Source of the DNA: Anastrepha obliqua
Taxonomy: Eukaryota > Arthropoda > Insecta > Diptera > Tephritidae
Direction: 5' to 3'
DNA length: 64,000 nucleotides
NCBI RefSeq assembly: GCF_027943255.1
Contig: NC_072896.1
Location: 39,334,501-39,398,500 of the forward strand
The notes under the pieces were generated by a model. The model worked only from the letters and a program-made list of their open reading frames with translations. It was not told where the DNA came from and made no database searches. This document shows, in pieces, positions 1-11,680 of the stretch (the first letter of the stretch is position 1; every line of letters begins with the position of its first letter). A program made the translations under genes and the position numbers.

Positions 1-432
1 TGCCACACAGCACGCGTAATAATGGACTTGTTGAGAGGCGAGCATTTGGTGAACATTTTGTTTCACGTTCGGGACCTGTCAATTGGCCACCCAGATCGTG
101 CGATATAACGCCTTTAGATTATTTTTTGTGGGGATATGTTAAAGCTCATGTCTATTCAGACAAGCTTGCTTCAATTAACGCATTGGAAGGCAACATTAAA
201 GCATTTATATGAGAGATACCGGCCGAAACCTTGGAAAGAGTATGCCCAAATTGGACTAAGCGGATGGACCATTTGAAGCGCAGTCGCGCTCAACATTTGT
301 ATAAAATAATCTTTAAACATTAAATTATATCGACTGTACTATCGATTTAAATAAAAATTTCATGCATTTTTCCGAATTTTACGTGTGTTTTTTTTTGAAA
401 AACTTTCCACTAGCTCTTAAAAAATCACCCTT
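1..432 (+). mobile_element. 3' end of a DD41D (rosa-type) mariner-like transposon, degenerate
   Basis: The window opens inside a decayed transposase. After a frameshift near base 45 the reading frame gives the third-catalytic-Asp block PRSCDITPLDYFLWGYV, followed by a C-terminal tail ending around KRMDHLKRSRAQHLYKIIF. An in-frame TGA lies at about 210. The element closes with an AT-rich 3' UTR and the terminus TCACCCTT, followed by TA at 433-434, the Tc1/mariner target. Copies elsewhere in the window (21.5 and 36.5 kb) have exactly 41 residues between the second and third Asp, which defines DD41D, known from the rosa elements of tephritids. The 5' part lies outside the window. The flanking sequence is a reverse-transcriptase remnant, so this transposon inserted into an older LINE copy. 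Confidence 0.8.
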
Positions 433-830
433 TATAAGCGCCTTACGTTGAAGCTTCTTTTTAATCCTGGTCTTGCCGAGAGCTGCCCACCAGACTATAA
501 TCCCATAAAGGAAGTCTGATAACGGTCCTGTACAGCCAGTTAGTGTTCTTCCGAGAAAGTCCTCACCTGCGTCCTATGGCCTTTTCGCGTGACAACTTGA
601 GCTACAGTAGCTTTCCTTACTACGTCCTCTATATTCATGTTCCATGTTAGTTTCTTGTCGAGAAGTACACATAAATATTTGTTGTTACCATTTAATGATG
701 GCTTCTCATATTTTTTTGGAATTTTGTAATTTGTCACAAGTGGCAACGACTATATCATTTGCATAAGCAATTATTTTATAGCCCCGACCAACGAGCCCCA
801 AAAACAAATCGGTGACGACCAGATTCTACA
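433..830 (-). pseudogene. Non-LTR retrotransposon RT remnant (palm and thumb)
   Basis: On the minus strand, bases 754-765 encode YAND inside IIAYANDIVVAT, a mutated form of the YADD catalytic box of reverse transcriptases. It is followed, after an internal deletion, by the thumb motif KYLCVLLDKKLTWNMNIED and then a frameshifted WLYRTVIR region. The order palm then thumb matches jockey/I-group non-LTR elements. The loss of the second Asp, plus frameshifts, makes it inactive. It is abruptly interrupted at 433 by the TA-flanked end of the DD41D transposon. Confidence 0.65.
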
Positions 831-2353
831 GAAGACGAGAGGAACATGAGAAGCGGTACCGGAAAATTTATAATTTTTGCAAATGACTAGATAGTTAGCA
901 ATAATATAGTAAAAAAGTTATTCAAAATATAAAAAAAAAACAATTCGATTATTAATTTTGCGCACAAGCCGATTAGCTACTTTTAAGTATCGTAGTTCAT
1001 ACTTACGATTAGAGGCACATGTACGTTAAAATATTATAGACTGCCCTATTTTTTATTTTCCCTATTATATATGTATATATATATAGTACATATAAACGTT
1101 TTAAAAGTTAAACTTTTGTAAACTCTTCCCAACAGCATAATTACCTACTTGTACCCGCAATGAAAAAATTCACAGGGCCAACACCATAAAACTGCATTCA
1201 TAGAAATTTACGAGTAGAAAGGAAAACGATAAGGGGGAAGAAATCACTAAAATGAAACAAGTGGCCAGCTTCTGTACAACGGCAGTGCGATGCTGTGTAG
1301 CCAACTGGGCGCAGGCGCGATTTCATACTTTCATTCAACAGGTGCTGTGTTTTGGGTATGAGAAGTACCTGTGATGCTACACACGCGGCGCGCCGTCACA
1401 ATGTACTCTCCACAGCAGCTTAGCACGTTGACCGACCGCTTAGGAGGCATTTTTTAGGTACTTTAAAATATGTTTTACGCAGAAGCGATTACAAATATTT
1501 AAAGTGTTTTATGCCTCTTGTACGCTACATACGCGCAAATGGGTAACCTGAGTATGTATGCCTGTACGTATGTAAGCAAAGTAAGTGACGGCTTGTAATA
1601 GTTAGCCGTATGGTGGTGGTGCAGTAAAGGTGCCGCCATTAAAATGTTTCCACTCTGGTTGCGTAGAAAAAAGTTGATGTAAAGAAACGTTGGAAAAATT
1701 CATTCAACGAGTTTTTTTTTTAGTTTTTTATTCATAAACGCTATGTAATCTTGCGAGATGAGATGAAGAAAAATTGTTGCAATTGTTTTAAGGTAAACTT
1801 CTAGCATTTTTGTGTCAATCATAAAGATGACGGTTAGAGTTGCCAACTAAAAGGAATAAACGAATTAAAAAAAAAAAAAAAAACAAAAAAAAACCGAACA
1901 AAAATAAAATAAATTAACCCATAAACAGTTACAGTTAGCAAATAAAGGAGTGAAGGTTAACTGCAATATCAAGTAAAAATGGGCAAATAGAAATTAAATA
2001 AAGCAAAATTAATCATCAAATTTGAAATATTTTGAGTATTGGAAATCTTTATTTTGACCTTTACGCGCTCCACTGATTGTCTGTTTGACTAGTTCATAAG
2101 TATCAAATATGATTGACGTTTGACGCCACTTCTAAAATTTATAGGGTGACTAATAATGGGCCATCGTTTATAATGACCTAAAAATTATAATAAAAATTAA
2201 ATGAAAACAAGTTAGAAAGGCTAAATTCGGTCCCGATCGATTTTTTGTGCTTAGCCACGTACATTTTTGTAAAATTTAGTTTGGGCCGGTTGGTTTTGTC
2301 TTAGGGGTTAGGTTATATTGCTTTGGAATCAAAGTCATAAACAAGAAAAGTTA
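831..2353. other. Gene-poor AT-rich stretch
   Basis: No gene recognised. It holds a short (TA)n run around 1066-1086, an A-rich block at 1868-1900, and a GC-richer patch at 1260-1460 with a GGCGCGCC site near 1386. A 40-codon ORF starts at ATG 1252 (MKQVASFCTTAVRCC...) in acceptable start context, but has no recognised homology and is probably chance. Confidence 0.5.
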
Positions 2354-2733
2354 AAGGGTGGTTAAATTTCAAGGGCCGCTGTTGAATGTGAACCACACCT
2401 AAACGTCAACGACACCGTTGGACTTCTTTCTTTGGGGTTATTTGAAAGAAAAGGTGTACGTCAATAAGCCAGCAACAATTTAAGAGCTAAAGAATGAGAT
2501 AATTCGGCACATTAACGGCGTAGAACCTCAATTATGCCTCAGCGCCATCGAAAATTTGGACCATCGGACGGAGGTGTGCCGCTGAGGCCGCGGCGGCCAT
2601 TTCGCCGATATTTTAATCCATGCGTAATAGAGCTGTGCCAATATTATCATAATGAAGAGAAATGAGAATAATTTCTTTAAAAAATTGTATTTTATTTAAA
2701 ATCAACACCTGCCCTTGAATCTTAACCACCCTT
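2354..2733 (+). mobile_element. Non-autonomous DD41D derivative (MITE-like), internally deleted
   Basis: The 380-bp element is flanked by TA on both sides (2352-2353 and 2734-2735). Its termini are inverted repeats: AAGGGTGGTTAAATTTCAAG at the left and the complement of AAGGGTGGTTAAGATTCAAG at the right. Inside, the sequence jumps from the 5' leader directly into the codons just before the third catalytic Asp (TPLDFFLWGYLKEKVY) and on through the C-terminus. It closely matches the element at 36,457-37,339, from which it differs by a larger internal deletion. It has lost the helix-turn-helix and two catalytic residues, so it could move only in trans. Confidence 0.85.
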
Positions 2734-4199
2734 TATGTACGTCATTCGATCAGTCCAATTTTTTCTTGCTAGACAAAAATGTACTAAGCACCAATTGATG
2801 ATTTTTTCGTGTTATTATTATTTTTTTTTTTGATTTCACAACTTTGTGTGAGTAAATTTAAATATACTGCAGATACATTCCCTTTCGTTTTAGAACAAAT
2901 TAGCAAATAAGTACCTAGCAAGATTTCTTATAGCTGTTACCGAGAACTTTATAAATCTATGATTCTGTCTTTGCTTGAATATCAAAGTCAAAGATGTTGC
3001 AATAATTGATAGAAAAAAGTTTGTAGATGGGTATTAATGTTCCAGTTCGTTATATTTTAAGGTATAGATAGAATTAGGCAAACTGCAGGTGACGGCAGAC
3101 TCCTGTAGCGAATGTCCTGAGCGTTGAGAATTTTTTTTTTATTTTGCTGTTTGGGTTTTGAAAATATAATAACCATTCAGTGGGACATAATATTTTATAT
3201 AAAAATTGTTTCAATTGAATTACCGTTCGGTTTGGCAACCCTCCCTCCACATTGTAGAAAAATGTGTGTACACAACGCGCAAGCGTAGCGGCCGCTACAG
3301 CGTCTATGTGACACATTCATAGCGCTCGCTTGTGCGGCTGATTAGAGCTACGATGACGGGCACCCGTCACTCCCAACAATGCCACAATAACCAAACGGCC
3401 AGATAATCTACTAACCACCATCATCAACCATTCAAGTGCCGCCAACATTTTTTTCACCTTCTCAGTTTTTATGATCCAATTGTTGTTTTAGTCATAATTG
3501 CCATCATTTGCGTTAATTACCTATTTGGTGGTTGCAATCCTTCGCTTTAACTCTTTTGACCAATAAAAAAAAGATGTCTGTATGTATGCAAGTATTCGGT
3601 TGTATTTTATAATAATTGTCATTAAAATAATTAGTTGCTGGTTTGTATGTAATCACATTTTTGTGAGTGGACCATTCAACCTATTCGAGGTTTATTAAAT
3701 GAAAATCTTTCTCGCTCCTTCCAGTATCACTTCTACCTCTAAGAAATGAATGATAAATGCTGCTCCAGCCATAACTATTTTTGTTACCTCAACATAGCGA
3801 TATTATCTCTGAGTCTACAGATTAGCCATATTTAGTAGTAATTTAAGTAATCGGCTTTGATTTCTTGCGTTTTGGTGCAAGGCAGCGTTGTAAATGGGTC
3901 GTAAAAATATTATTAATCCCCATAATATGATAAGCCCTTACATGTACAATTTGCTAGTATTTTGAGTTCCCACACTCAGATCTGCCGGTGTGGCATAAAG
4001 ATTGTGGCACAATATCAATGAAGAAAAAGGATATCCGCTAGTAAAGGGATTTCCATGTTTAGTTTTTAACACTTAAATTTGGTAGATAAGTTTTAATATC
4101 CATTTTGTTCTCATGGCTTTCGTGTTAAATATACTAGAACCTATAAGGCTACTAAAGTACAGCAAAAATCGCAGATGTAATTGAGGAAGCAACTATACA
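2734..4199. other. No gene recognised
   Basis: AT-rich DNA with poly-T runs (2819-2832, 3129-3141) and no coding or repeat family that I can identify. Confidence 0.5.
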
Positions 4200-4697
4200 A
4201 ATGTACATATGGATGGAGCGAGGATACCTAATTTTTGGCATGGATAGAAAGAGTGCCAACGCATAAAGAGCGAATCCTATCAATATAAGACATTGCTCTC
4301 TTATCACGGCATGGCAGCCACATGCAGAGTAAATTTAATGGCCTAAGCTTCCAAGAGAAAAATGTAAATCGCTCCGCTAATCAATGTCGGGAACCTAAGT
4401 CTATGGAAATAAACACCTTGTTCCAAAACAGGTTCACAATTTATGGAGAATCCATTGAAAACGTCAAAAGCTTCAACTATCTAGCAAACAAAATCACACT
4501 GGATGCAAAAGGTGAGGTGCAAGCATTTGTGAACCGAGTTCTTAGAACCATCCTCCATATCTGGTAGTTGGACAAATAGATTTAAAACGAACGACTCTTT
4601 GATCGAAGCAGACAAAAATCAATAGGCATTTAAAAACGAGAGCAAAAATGGAAAAGGATGGACCATTCACTACGCAAGCGACCGGTCGGCATAAGTG
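4200..4697 (+). pseudogene. Non-LTR RT remnant, upstream half (split by mariner)
   Basis: The plus strand retains an eroded palm region near 4285-4310 (reads like ...LLSYHGMA, where relatives have FADDIALLSH) followed by KSMEINTLFQNRFTIYGES and IENVKSFNYLANKITLDA, the link between palm and thumb in non-LTR reverse transcriptases. After a deletion it continues near 4645-4695 with KWKRMDHSLRKRPVGI, the W-x-GH-x-LRK motif typical of the C-terminal domain of this group. The frame is cut at 4698 by a mariner and resumes at 5919. Clade assignment (RTE/CR1-like) is from memory. Confidence 0.65.
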
Positions 4698-5916
4698 TTA
4701 GGTTGGGGAATAACTTCGTAGGGTTTTTACCGAAGACTTTTACTTTAAGGAAAACCAAAAATTATATCAATAAGTTAATTAATTATATATTCGCCGTTGC
4801 GGTTTACTACCTCTTCCTATCTCTCGACCAATTTGTTGATGCCGCTCCGCCAAAATTCGCCTGGTCTGGTGTCAAAGAAGCTGTTGAGCCAGTTCTTAAG
4901 AACCTCTTTGTTATCGAAGGTGACGCAAGTTCCGGTCGATGCAAGGTCTGGAGAATACGGCAGATGCTAAGGGACCTCCTATTCGAGATCTTGGAGTGCG
5001 GCTTTGACGACTTGTGCAACATGGGGCTGTGAAGGTGTATGCTTTGACCATGTCGATCAGATCTTTTCAGTCGAATAGTCTCATTCACGCTGTATAGCTA
5101 GGCAATGTAGAGCGCCTTGTTGACCGTGGCATTCTTTTCGAGCATTTCCCAGTGCACCATGCCCTCCTAGTCTCACCAAACACATTATGATCTTCTGTGG
5201 ATGAAGAACCGGCTTGACTCTCGACGTAACTCCTGCAGCCACCTACTCCTGTTTTTGCTTCATATTGATCTATAGGCACCATTCTCGTGGCGATCCGGTA
5301 CGCAAAGCGCTGTTTATGACCACGTGGAGAGAAGATGTGATGCGAGGGCGAGATGCTGAGAAGCAATTTGAAGGCGACTTTGTTTGTTTTTTTCGTTGAG
5401 ATCGTAAGGTACCCAGGTCCCCAATTTTTCGGTAAATCCCATTAAATGAAGGAGATTGGGAATCGTTTTATGATCGCATTTCATTTCTTCCGCTATTTCT
5501 TGACAGTTTTGGCCACCGTTATGCTTCAAAGTGATTTGAGATGTTCTTCTTTGAATTTAAAAGGCCTTCATCTACGGGACGTGTCATCGACGTCGAAGGC
5601 GCTATTTTTGAACTTTGCAAACCATTTCCGTGCTATAGACTTGCTTATAAAACCTTCTCCATACACGTCGCAAATATCCCGGTGCTTTGGCAGCTTTTTG
5701 ACCTCGATGAAAAGCAAAGAAGAGCAGGTGTCGGGGTATTCCATTTCCAACCCTGAAAACAAAAAAAAATTAATTAACTCAAAAATTAAATGAACATAAT
5801 TTTGTAGAACAGAAAGATTTCTATTAAATGAATACTTGCCCTTTGCCAAACAGCAAACAAATCGTTGTACAATAAAAGAAAGTATCAAAACGCTATGAAC
5901 CTATTCCCCAACCCAA
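4698..5916 (-). mobile_element. Decayed mariner (DD34D type), nested in RT remnant
   Basis: Terminal inverted repeats frame the element: TTAGGTTGGGGAATAACTTC at the left and the complement of TTGGGTTGGGGAATAGGTTC at the right. A TA follows the right end (5917-5918); the left target is mutated to TG. The transposase lies on the minus strand and is broken by frameshifts and stops. Recognisable pieces are DICDVYGEGFISKSIARKWF (N-terminal, near 5630-5690), the WVPYDL box (near 5410) and C-terminal sequence near 4810-4870. Length of 1.2 kb fits a full-length mariner. It is older than the intact copy at 56 kb, judging by decay. Confidence 0.8.
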
Positions 5917-5918
5917 TA

Positions 5919-6121
5919 GAATGGCGCTGGGTTGGAGCCCACAAGGATTGTGTCGCAGGAAACGCTCTACACGACCTTGCCGACGTAGGCTTAATGAGAT
6001 TTTTTTAGAAATTGGCGAATCTATCAATGACTCTCTCTTTAAGACGAAAGCGAGAAGCAGACACCATTGGCAAATATTTGCTCCGGCACTATGGCGTCAA
6101 AGGCGGCGTCATAGCACCTAA
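5919..6121 (+). pseudogene. Non-LTR RT remnant, downstream half
   Basis: MALGWSPQGLCRRKRSTRPC and the following residues up to WRQRRRHST match the extreme C-terminus of the RT family whose upstream half lies at 4200-4697 (relatives read ALxWxPQGxRRRGRP...TWRR). It resumes exactly beyond the mariner terminus, so the two halves were one copy before mariner insertion. The frame remains open until TAA at about 6119. Confidence 0.65.
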
Positions 6122-6127
6122 TATTAA

Positions 6128-6401
6128 CCCCTTGCCGTGCTTTAACGAGTCTGACGTATGATGAAAATTTTGAATTTGTAATGAATCGATGTAATGAATC
6201 GATTTCAAATAAATAATAAATACAAAAGGTATTAGAGTTTATTTCCACAATAACAGTATTGTGCAAAGTGTCTATATCAGAGGCATTTGCATTTCGGCTC
6301 GTATTGTGACCTTTCCCGCGCATCAGTCTGATCTGTTTACCACGCGTTGACACGTAACACTTGGACCCTAGTTTCGTCGAGCTAAATGGTACGGCAAGGG
6401 G
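6128..6401. mobile_element. piggyBac-type MITE (TTAA target)
   Basis: A 274-bp unit is flanked on both sides by TTAA (6124-6127 and 6402-6405). The ends are CCCCTTGCCGTGCTTTA and, reversed, CCCCTTGCCGTACCATTTA, so the terminal repeats share the first 13 bases plus scattered positions. A TTAA duplication with C-rich/G-rich ends is the hallmark of the piggyBac superfamily. No transposase is present. The interior includes an imperfect tandem (gaatcgatgtaatgaatcga near 6182). Confidence 0.75.
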
Positions 6402-6405
6402 TTAA

Positions 6406-6689
6406 TTAACGGGGACAAAATAACAAATAATACGACAAATAATAGAAAGTAATTCAGAGATCAACTATCTATTTCGAGGCAAGCTTCTGATTTTGAATCT
6501 TACACCACAATATCTGCCCAAAATTGATGAATCATTCTTTATTGTCGACATTGGGAAAGTATGACTTGGTCACCGATATTATAGCTTTTTCAAAACCTCT
6601 AATAATAATTTCAAGACTAAGATTCGCATTATGAGCGCAAGCAATTCGAAAGATTTCATAAAAAACTTCAGACGATCCCTTTTTTATGT
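6406..6689. other. No gene recognised
   Basis: AT-rich spacer without an identified element. The 5' terminus of the following DD41D derivative should lie here, but I cannot find its inverted repeat. Confidence 0.4.
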
Positions 6690-7070
6690 CATCTTTCACA
6701 TTTGTCAAGTAGACAGATGTAGAATTTCAACTATGAAATTATAGAAACTTATTTTGAAAATGGTCGATCTTTAAGAATACCATAACGCAAAATTCGAATC
6801 ACTTCTAATATTCATCAAAAAATCCTATGTGTTCTAATCCCTTTTTATGTTCCAGTGTTCCATTCATACATCTCGGCGGCGCGCGGAATTTTCATTCTCT
6901 ATTTGGGCGATTTTATCTGTAGACCTGTGGTCATGGTGGACATTAAATTATGCAATTTTTTACATATAATTGTGAAGAGCCGTATTTTGAATGCAAATAC
7001 TGAAACCTATAAGAAGTTAAATTTTTTTTATTTGTAAACAACATATAGGCGCGTCTTTTGAAAGACCCTT
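6690..7070 (+). mobile_element. DD41D-type transposon remnant (AAGGGTC-terminus group)
   Basis: The left part (6690-6785) matches the 5' leader and start of coding sequence found reversed at 23.9-24.0 kb, including ENGRSLRNT, the N-terminal helix-turn-helix region (DUF4817-like). The right end is GCGTCTTTTGAAAGACCCTT followed by TA at 7071-7072, matching the termini at 24,130, 34,318 and 35,091. Nearly all of the transposase is deleted. Confidence 0.55.
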
Positions 7071-7072
7071 TA

Positions 7073-8870
7073 CATATTAAGTTGGGGAGAAAAAATAGTA
7101 TAAGCACTAATGCAGCTTATCATAGTTTGGGTTTTTATTTATTATTAAGAATTTTTATATATTTCGGTTGCTTCGTACAAAAATCGCATTTAATTGCAGC
7201 CTGCCATATAATTCTCGTAATTTATTACATTTTCAGCTTTACTTAGTTATATTGTTGCATTTACCATATTTATGCAGGTAATATTTTTATATTTTATGGC
7301 ACCAATAAAGTGCTTAATTATATTTAAAAAGATTTCATGTTTAACACGTCACCATTCGCGGGAGCGAGAACCGCTTTTGTTATGGCACAAGTTCTACTCG
7401 GTAATAAGTCATTACGATCATAAAAACCAACAAAATTATTTATGAACACACTTTAAGTGGTCAAAAAATAAGGTAATGAAAACATTGAATTAAATAAATC
7501 ACAACAAAAATAAAACAGAGGTTAAATCGCCTTTCAAAAAGTTCAAATCACGCAGAATGCAACTTGTAAAAAATTGTGAAAAAATTGCCATTTGACTTGA
7601 CTTTTGTACGCTCTTACTGACAATACACACATACATGCATACATACACACATACATACATACATACATACATACATGCATACAGTGGAACACTTTGATCA
7701 CAGCCGAAAATGCACATAAGCCAAATAAATAAATAAACGAGAAAAAGAAAAGAAGAAAAAATAAGAACCGGCAAACAACCGAAAATAAAAAATAAACTTA
7801 AATGTAACGCGCAAAAAAAGCGTTAATTAAATATAATTAATTCTCACAAGCTTAAAGTGAACTAAAGTAAAAATCAGAGAAGTGCCTGCAGGTTTCGTAG
7901 CGGTTTGTGCCTTCTGCTCTCTTTTTGTTCTTTTCTTTTTAGTAGCGCAAATGTAAATTTCGATGCCGAAACAGCAGCCGCAGAGCAGCACAAGCGATTA
8001 AAAAGTTCCATTTAGATAAGCAACAAAAGTAAAATAAAAAAAAACTAAAAGCCAAAAAAATTGAATTTTTGAACATTCACAACTTACAGCAAAGTGGCAA
8101 CAAATCATTAACAAAAACAACAGCAATAATATAAACAAAGATTTAACTCAAAAAGATACTTAATAATAAACGTTGTTAGGTGTTTTTAAGACAAGTGCAT
8201 ACGCCCGTCCGCCACTTCCGCCTTGGCTCACCACCATCCTATTCGCATCCCGGTAGATAGCCAATTAAACGAATTAAAATGTACTTAAAACTCACTAAAC
8301 CCATTTAAGCAGCGAATGTAAATGGATGTATGCACACATGTGTGTGAAAGGTTTTGTTTTAAAAAACTTAAATTATGACTTCACTGCCACTCAACGTTGC
8401 ATTCACGTACTGACTCAGATCTGTGACACGTAAACTTTTACTTTGGAGATCTCGTGATAGATAGTCAAGTGAATGGCTATGCCGAAATATCGAAATAAGC
8501 GCTTATAGAAAGTATTTGTCCTTCGTTCTAAAAATAAACAATTTCAGAAACGAGGTAGAAAGAAATATTATTAATCTATTAGCATTTTAAGAGCTGGAAA
8601 TTTAGGCAACAAATTAGTGGAGCTTGGGTTAGATTTACTTGCAAAGGCGACAGTGTCACTAATGTGGGCAAGATTTTAAATGATGTCTTCAGAGTAGAAG
8701 TGCACATAATGAAAATTACTAAGGCATCGGGGCGGTTATGCAAAAAGAACTGCCTAGTTTTTCTGTGGTCTCGGGTTCTTTTGTGCGAATTTTGAGCAGG
8801 CCAAGATATTTGACCAATCAAAACAACACACAGTCCACCAGTCCACCAGTCCACCAGAAATGGGGGTGTA
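7073..8870. other. Gene-poor stretch with microsatellite and UTR-like DNA
   Basis: Contains a (CATA)n microsatellite at about 7622-7682 and a tract (7800-8330) that resembles fly untranslated exons: A-rich with CAG/CAA repeats. A polypyrimidine run ending in TTTTTAG at 7942 could be a splice acceptor. A short tandem of GTCCACCA units lies at about 8832-8858. No ORF with recognisable homology. Confidence 0.35.
7622..7682. repeat. (CATA)n microsatellite
   Basis: Roughly twelve copies of CATA with occasional CACA and CATG variants. A simple-sequence repeat of this kind is common in fly non-coding DNA. Confidence 0.9.
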
Positions 8871-9705
8871 GGGCAGATCGCAATTAAGGAAGCAGTGGAT
8901 TGGTTGCTTACCTCGGTAAATATTTACTCCGATAGCCAAGCTGCAATTAGGACCTTGGACTCGTTGTTTGTGCTTTCGAGATTGTTCGGGGAATGTCTGG
9001 CTTCTTTCCCGACTGCATCCGAATACTTCGACATCAGGCTCATTTGGATTCCCGGTCACAGCGGCATAGAGGGTAACTGCTTGGCTGATGAGCTGGCTAG
9101 GGAAATTTGGAGACGGTTTCGTCGCGAAATGAGAGAATTGGGGTTCCCTTAAGAACCTGTGGTCTGCCCCTGGAAAAATGGGCGTTGAGTCAACTCAGCG
9201 AGCGCTGGACGAGTGCGCAAACGTGCAAGGTCACGAGATCGGGGGGTAGATCGGGGACGCCCAAAGGAACTCCTACGGCTAACAAAACCTCAGCTCTCGA
9301 ATTTGGTGGGTATCCTTACGTCCGTTAGGTGTTCATGCTGTGAGACGTGGTATTGCCTCAAGTCCGTTCTGCAGAAGCTATCTGTCAGCTGCCTTGCTCT
9401 CGTCTGGCAAAGATTCAGACATCTGGGCTCTCATTTTTTCGCTACGCCTACAGATATAGCGGGTCTAAGTATTATAAATTTGGTAAGGTTCATCAGTAGC
9501 TTGTTGCGACTAATTACGAACGCAGCCACCATCGGCGTCGTCGTAACATGCATGGTCATCATCGTCTCCAATCCCAAGGCTCCTTTTTCCTTCCCTTCTC
9601 CTTTCTCCTCTCTTCTCTATGGCATCACAACGGATGAATTTTCAATATTTGTCCAAGTGTGCCATAAACTAAGGCAGCCATTTAACCTAACCTAACCTAA
9701 CCACC
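8870..9705 (+). pseudogene. RNase H-bearing non-LTR retrotransposon, 3' part, with (CCTAA)n tail
   Basis: The plus strand encodes an RNase H domain: AIKEAVDWLL, then NIYSDSQAAIRTLDSL (second catalytic Asp in YSDSQ), then IRLIWIPGHSGIEGNCLADE (GH and final D motifs). Frameshifts near 9115-9150 separate it from a C-terminal segment, RPKELLRLTKPQLSNLVGIL ... FRHLGSHFFATPTDIAGLS. The same arrangement occurs on the minus strand at 32.2-33.3 kb. The copy is 5'-truncated, lacking RT. It ends at 9684-9705 in a run of AACCT units. Group: I/LOA-like by RNase H content (family knowledge, moderate). Confidence 0.8.
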
Positions 9706-11448
9706 AGTAAAGTCTAATTGAGTCTAATCGTAGCTCTGAATCAGTCAGTTAATTTTTCCAAAAGTTTCCAATGATCGTCCAATGATCATCGTTATTGGAG
9801 TGTAAAGTTAATTGCCGCTATTTTTGATCGAAAAGAAACTGTTAGTGTCCATCCACAGTGGATCGCACACATTGTATAAGTGTTAGTTGTAATTTTTTTG
9901 CTGTAATTTACAGTTCAGTTTAAACTGAACACAAAAATAGTACAGCAGCAACACCTTTTTCACGAGGGTGGAAACTTATTCAAATACCCAATATATGCGT
10001 GATGTAGTATTTGCAAGTGCCTTTGACTAAGTTCTCTCGTGTGTTTGGCTTTAAATTCTATCAGTAACTATATGCAAATGCTGATGCATTCGTCGAAAGT
10101 TAATCCGAATTCTGAGCCCATTCATTTAGATGATTATACCAAAAAATGCTTTTTCGTATCATACTGGTACAATTTATGTTTTAAAAATATATTTCATGTG
10201 AAGACCCAATGTAAAAAAGTGGGTTTCTTAAGCAATGGTTTCCAGAAAATTTGTATAGTTTGGCGTGGAGTCTGATATTCTTAGGTTCCGTTTTATGAAT
10301 CACATTTGCAGTTTGTCGGCCTCATCCGATAATGATTGCATGGTTCTACAGACGGCTTGAAGAAGTTTCCATTTATCTTTAGCCATACTGACAACTTAGC
10401 AAGAAAGCCCTTCCAGGTGCAATTACTGCTTGCCTTGGATGCGTAGTTTCTGGCTTATAAATGCTTTCCGAAATGCTTTCATTTTTGGTGTAAGTAACCA
10501 GTTTAAACTTTTATTTATTATTCTTATCAGCATTATTATGAGTACTCAGATCCTATTATTACGAGTACCTTTGTTATAGACTGCACCCTTTTCCTTTGCA
10601 TCGACCCAGTTTGAGCAAGAGAGGTAATGTCCCATAAGTACCACAACTAAGGTTTGGCTTACAATATAAGTTGATGAGTTTTATGCTGTACCTATGAACG
10701 AAAGTTAATTTTGAGAAAGCCGCAAAACTTAAATGTATCTCACAACAAATTCGATTTTAAGGTAGTTGCTATGTTCAATTAAATAAGTTTACTATGTCTA
10801 TTTGCTCTGTTAAATAGGTGGGAGGATTATATGTGTGACACGTTGTTCGATGATAGACTTACACCTATGTTGGCCAGCATCTCGGCCTACTAATTTCTTT
10901 CTATCTCTTCGTGCCCTGCCATACAGTAGAGCAGAGTACTTACAGAAGTAATTCAGCTGCTGACTCAGTTGCAATCGAACAGAAAATGAGCATTTTCGTT
11001 TGTGTAATGTAATTTAAAATCATTTTGTAAGGAAATATTAGGTAAGGCGATGGAATCGACGTGGTTTCTTTCACCCGCCTGGCCCTATACTTACGTGCGA
11101 CCCTTTTTCGTGCTGAAAAGAAACATAGTCTGGTATAATTATAATATAATTTATTCATCCCATGTTACTGTGATTGAAATGCTATTGTGTTAATGATCCC
11201 GCTACCGTTAGTCAGATAGCTAACTTATCCACTGAGTTCTGTGCAAATAATTAGCTGAAATGCCATGAAGTTCGTTTTCTAAGTCTTTTGATTATTGCAA
11301 TAAGCTATAAATACAAAACAACGTTTAATTTAACATTGCACGTGAATTAAAAAAATATTTATTATAATTGGGAATACTCGTAACATAGTATCAAAAACGA
11401 AATTAAAATTCTTTAACTTGAAAACCCTCATTTATTCTTGCAAAAATA
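9706..11448. other. No gene recognised
   Basis: No coding family or repeat identified. A perfect 18-bp palindrome, GTTCAGTTTAAACTGAAC, lies at 9913-9930. Confidence 0.5.
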
Positions 11449-11680
11449 TGATTGGCGCTGACACACTTTTTGTGTATTTGGCTCTTCCGTCTATTTGTGT
11501 GCGTGTTTTAATGTTATTCCACAAGTGGAGGAGCCTACAGTACCACGTCACTTCCGAAGGGCAAATCGTTTTTTATAAAAAGCTTTTTTTTCATGGCAGA
11601 AAGACACTCGCAGCCATTACCTGCAGAGAGTTGGCCGCAGAATTTATTTTCCTATCAATTGATATTTCGTGCCCAAGGTA
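11449..11680 (-). mobile_element. tRNA-derived SINE copy, diverged and 5'-truncated
   Basis: Reversed body of the SINE seen intact at 19,478 and 53,198. Recognisable blocks are the complement of the CATTTGTGGAACAACACCAAG region, the TTTTTTCATGGCAG block (11,589 on), and the CATTACCTGC block corresponding to GGCAGGCAATG. The tRNA-like head is missing. Divergence is high compared with the other copies. Confidence 0.6.

Noticed and set aside
4658..5793. Plus-strand ORFs of 60-124 codons
   Set aside because: They are mostly antisense to the minus-strand mariner at 4698-5916 and carry no recognisable domain.
7499..7774. 91-codon minus-strand ORF
   Set aside because: Its core is the translated (CATA)n microsatellite (MYVCMYVC repeats).
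9684..9705. Telomere or interstitial telomeric array
   Set aside because: Only about four units occur, always at the 3' end of RNase H retroelements, and flies lack TTAGG telomeres.
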